NCBI GenBank assembly: GCA_008973525.1
Contig: WACJ01000061.1
Location: 434,001-498,000, forward strand
Length of the DNA: 64,000 nucleotides
Source: Stenopsyche tienmushanensis
Lineage: Eukaryota; Arthropoda; Insecta; Trichoptera; Stenopsychidae
Direction: 5' to 3'
This document shows positions 61,052 to 64,000 of this stretch, one piece after another. The stretch's first letter is position 1, and every line of letters starts with the position of its first letter. Position numbers and translations under genes: made by a program. The notes beneath the pieces are model-generated. The model had not been told where the DNA came from and did no database searches. It saw nothing but the letters and a program-made list of their open reading frames with translations.

Positions 61052-62688
61052 TCATTTATGTTTCTTAACGCCAAAGTCTTTAAAAGAGTACTCCGTTATT
61101 TGATGCTCGTTAGAAAAAACGGCCTTGTCTATTTTACTCATGGGGCTGCCAGTGTTTTGCAGCCAAAATTTCCTAAAAATAAAAATTGAAAATATATACA
61201 CATCCCTGAAATCAATTTTTAAGTTCAGTGAAAATCAAGCTGTAAATAAGTTAAACGATTTAAAATTATGAACGTTAATAGAAAAACAAGTGCATATTCT
61301 TTCTGAGTATTGCATATAAATTATTTGCAAGAGCTCTTCTCGAAGCAACTTCTCGAGGAGCGCCAATACAATTTCAGACCGAGCAGTTCCACTGTGGACC
61401 AATTTATTAATTTAAGATGCTCGCAAAAAACATGGAAATACGGTGTCAATTTATAGCTAATATTTACAGATTTCTACAAAACTTATGACAGCATCAACAG
61501 AGAAAAGCTTTAGAGGACCATGTTGAAGATGGGAATCCCAGGTAAGCTGGTGAGACTGTCGAGAATGTATGTGTCCGGATCGGTTGATGTAATAGACTCC
61601 AAAAGTGTCCTGTCAGAGCTATTCAAGCTGACGATGGGAGTCAAATAGGGGGATGCCCTCTCCCCATCACTATTTAATTGCATTGAAAGCAATTATGAGG
61701 GAGGCTGACATTGGGACGTACAGATCAATGAAATGATGACGACATTGTGGACGAAATCGATGTCGTGGCTAAAAAGAGGTCAGAAGCTTTGGAGGCGCTT
61801 ATGTCTATCAACAAAGCCACTGCTAATTTCAGTATGAAAATTAATTACAATAAAAAAATATATATGGTGGTATCGAGGGTAAATTTTAGAGGTTACACTT
61901 CTGTGAGACTGGCCATGAAAAGATTCGAAAGAATTTTAAGAAAAAAATACAGACGCGAATGCGAAAGTTATCTTTCAAAATCATTGTAAAATGGAGTTAT
62001 CAGAAGTAAACAACTAAGATTATGAGCGAATAGGTGCAGTAAAGCGCTTTTGTAATGGATTATTTGACAGTTATCGACACATTTTATTTATTAAACGTCA
62101 ACAGGCCGAACTAGTAACACTAGATTCTTTAATGTAAAGCAGTACCAAATAATTAATCAATATTTCCCCCATTAATCGCGACCCTCTCCCGAAAGTATCC
62201 TTCGTGATCAATGGGATTACCTGTATATTTATCAATTAAATATATTTTACTAACATTGATTTCATTTGATCTTCGGGACCTTCGGCTTGCCCTTTAACAG
62301 TACCCTGAGGAGTATTCATGCACCAGCCTCGGAGTCCTAATTTTTCAGCTTGTTGACATGTGTTCTATAAATAATATTCAATAAAACTAAAATATTGAAT
62401 TAGACGCAACAAAAAACATCTTGCTACAAAAAAGATATTATTCTTGGGCGAATTTAGGTGTTCATTATTAAATCGATTTAATGCTCGTGTCAAATCTAAC
62501 CAATTTTCATAGTAATCGCGAGAAAAATATAAAATTTTAACCTTACGAAAGAAAACTCCTTGAACAAGTCCGAATACTTCGAAATCAAGCGCAATGAGAT
62601 TTTCGGACATTTTCAAGGCAGATGAAAAAGACCGAAACACGCAGGAGTATGAAGCAAGTGCAAGAATGGTGAATTTGAGGGGTAACAT
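61052..62688 (-). CDS. acylphosphatase
   Basis: Three exons: 62688-62542, 62364-62255 and 61172-61052. They join in frame to give 125 codons from the ATG at 62688, or 99 residues from the ATG at 62610 (MSENLIALDFEVFG). The latter equals the usual acylphosphatase length, so I prefer it; the longer start would add a 26-residue hydrophobic leader. Signature residues: FGLVQGVFFRK, with the phosphate-binding loop and catalytic Arg; then LGLRGWCMNTPQGTVKGQAEGP, holding the catalytic Asn; then WLQNTGSPMSKIDKAVFSNE at the C-terminus. The enzyme hydrolyses acylphosphates such as 1,3-bisphosphoglycerate and carbamoyl phosphate. Intron 2 is about 1.1 kb and contains a reverse-transcriptase relic. The gene is divergent from REXO2. 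Confidence 0.9.
61325..61985 (+). pseudogene. non-LTR reverse transcriptase relic in acylphosphatase intron 2
   Basis: Reads YNFRPSSSTVDQF, FTDFYKTYDSINREKL, MGIPGKLVRLSRMYVSGS, MGVK-stop-GDALSPSLFN, then EALMSINKATANFSMKIN. These are RT domains 1-6 of a non-LTR element, with stops and a damaged catalytic DD region. Inserted opposite to the host gene. The clade is not resolved. Confidence 0.75.
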
Positions 62689-63125
62689 TAGACGTAACCT
62701 ATAACAACGACTGACACATCGACGGCCAATTGGCGATTTATTTATTATGTATAGCTTTGCTCCATATATTCAAGCAAATATTTTTTCGTTTATATTTTAA
62801 TAATTAATATTGTTTAACAAAAACATTGATTTTAATTAAACTCAATTAAATTTCAAATGAAAGAATGATAATTGCTGCGAAATAGTCTTCTTAGATTAAT
62901 TGATTTGGATTTATATTTAATTATTCATTTTCGGAGACTTCACATCCAGCATTACAATTTTTTTAAATTATTGAGTAGATTTAAATCTACTCATTAATAA
63001 TCTGTTTTTTACTCTTATCAAGTTTTCACTTTTTTTTAAATAATAATTTTGACTTCAATTTTAAACACTAGCAATACTATAATATAAAGTGAGTGAAGTC
63101 GGTTTTCCGACTCCTATTAAAGGTT
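62689..63125. promoter_or_regulatory. divergent promoter region of acylphosphatase and REXO2
   Basis: 437 bp between the two start codons (515 bp from the internal acylphosphatase ATG). Both genes are ubiquitous metabolic genes, so a shared bidirectional promoter is likely. No specific motif is claimed. Confidence 0.5.
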
Positions 63126-63926
63126 ATGCTGGCGTCGAGTGCTCGATTGCTAGCGTGCCGTTCCTTTAAATATCAAATAATTTATAGAATGGCATCAAAA
63201 TCGGATGGTAAGTCAATTTAATTTATAATTCTAACTATACCAAATGTCATAAAACAATTATTAAGCTTTTCCCTCCTAAGGTAAACCTGACTGATCAGAT
63301 TTTTTTCGTGATATGGTGTATTATTTGCTGAATAAACATCCAGCTAGTCTTTTTCAGACAGCTAATCATGAATATCAATGTATCCTTTTAACACCTTCTT
63401 GAGTACTTCTGATCTCTTCCACTCCCATGAGCCTTAATTCTTTTACTGAGTAGATTTTATCCAACACAAATTTATTTCAAGTACATAAGGTTATTACCCA
63501 ATAATCTTTCATTTGCCTTTATCATTCCAAATCTAAAATGCTACGTATTTGAATGTAGTAAATACATTTATTGTTTACTATATGAACTCTGTTAATATTC
63601 AATGTGTGTTTACATATTATATTTCGATATGTAGCATCCAATATAATTATCATTTTTTAAATTGGAACATGTACAAAATAAAAATATTCATTGAAATTTT
63701 AGGTATGCGATTTAAACATATCAAAATGCCCGGTAGCAACCATATAGTCTGGGTAGACATGGAAATGACTGGTCTCGATGTTGAAAAAGATAAAATATTA
63801 GAAATAGGATGCGTCATTACTGATTCCAACTTGAAGATCGTCGCTGAAGGTCCCAATATTATAATACATCAACCTGACGAAGTACTAAACTCAATGAATG
63901 ATTGGTGCATTTGTCAACATGGAGAG
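63126..63926 (+). CDS. REXO2: oligoribonuclease REXO2, 5' part (runs out of window)
   Basis: Exon 1 is 63126-63207 and exon 2 is 63703-63926; the rest lies beyond the window. Exon 1 encodes [14 protein letters not shown] and so on, an arginine-containing N-terminus suited to a mitochondrial presequence, and a second in-frame ATG (MASKSD, 63189) could give a non-imported form. Exon 2 encodes [20 protein letters not shown] and EIGCVITD. The D-x-E in VDMEMTG is the first metal-binding motif of the DEDDh exonucleases. REXO2 degrades very short RNAs (2-5 nt) to mononucleotides in mitochondria and cytosol. The gene continues as ...CICQHGE then a GTATGT donor. Confidence 0.92.
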
Positions 63927-64000
63927 GTATGTAATTATTCTCTCATTTTTAAATATAATCGAGTCGAGAAAAAATGTCAATGTCGTCAGTTTCTGATCCT

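Noticed and set aside
62150..62255. Acylphosphatase C-terminus formed by reading on past exon 2 (GNPIDHEGYF in another frame)
   Set aside because: It would need a 34-nt intron and lacks the SKIDKAVF motif. A true final exon with WLQNTGSP was found at 61172-61052 in phase.
1..64000. CRISPR array, tRNA or rRNA genes, bacterial operons
   Set aside because: No regularly spaced direct repeats, cloverleaf or rRNA motifs were seen; spliced genes show the DNA is eukaryotic.

Overview
The window is AT-rich eukaryotic nuclear DNA. Short exons with GT-AG introns, an insect-type transferrin, and hAT, mariner, piggyBac and R1/jockey-type transposable elements point to an insect. The dense introns in the right-hand genes fit a non-dipteran, perhaps hemipteroid, genome, but the order cannot be fixed from the sequence alone.

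Left part (about 1-46,300): I find no convincing host gene. This part is intergenic DNA with decayed mobile elements: a repeat with GGGATCCCGG ends (1-455 and 6033-6578), R1-clade non-LTR fragments (8.6-9.7, 22.7-23.4, 25.6-26.8 and 44.4-46.3 kb), two jockey-type fragments (13.9-15.3 and 37.2-38.4 kb), a hAT relic (11.4-12.5 kb), an inverted pair of non-autonomous elements (17.4-18.3 and 21.9-22.5 kb), two piggyBac-type copies (28.4-29.7 and 39.9-41.0 kb), a Mutator-like fragment (31.2-31.6 kb), and a mariner relic beside one of two LTR-like repeats (34.1-34.8 and 41.7-42.1 kb). Two GC-rich blocks (about 1,980-2,600 and 3,420-4,060) are not explained.

Right part (46.9-64 kb): five genes whose exons I could join by reading frame. 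On the minus strand are an RNF212/Zip3-type meiotic RING protein (46,913-48,076) and, 280 bp upstream of it, the mitoribosomal PPR protein PTCD3/mS39 (48,357-53,966, 14 exons). On the plus strand is a transferrin-1 gene (57,158-60,378, 14 exons). Acylphosphatase (61,052-62,688, minus, 3 exons) is divergent from the oligoribonuclease REXO2 (from 63,126, plus, leaving the window); 437 bp separate their start codons.

The genes belong to separate pathways: meiotic recombination, mitochondrial translation, iron transport, acylphosphate hydrolysis, and nano-RNA decay. PTCD3 and REXO2 both serve mitochondrial gene expression. The most unusual host-gene features are an apparent 22-nt intron in PTCD3 and a one-base phase conflict between transferrin exons 8 and 9. 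I saw no CRISPR, tRNA, rRNA or viral gene, and no clear new multi-gene system.
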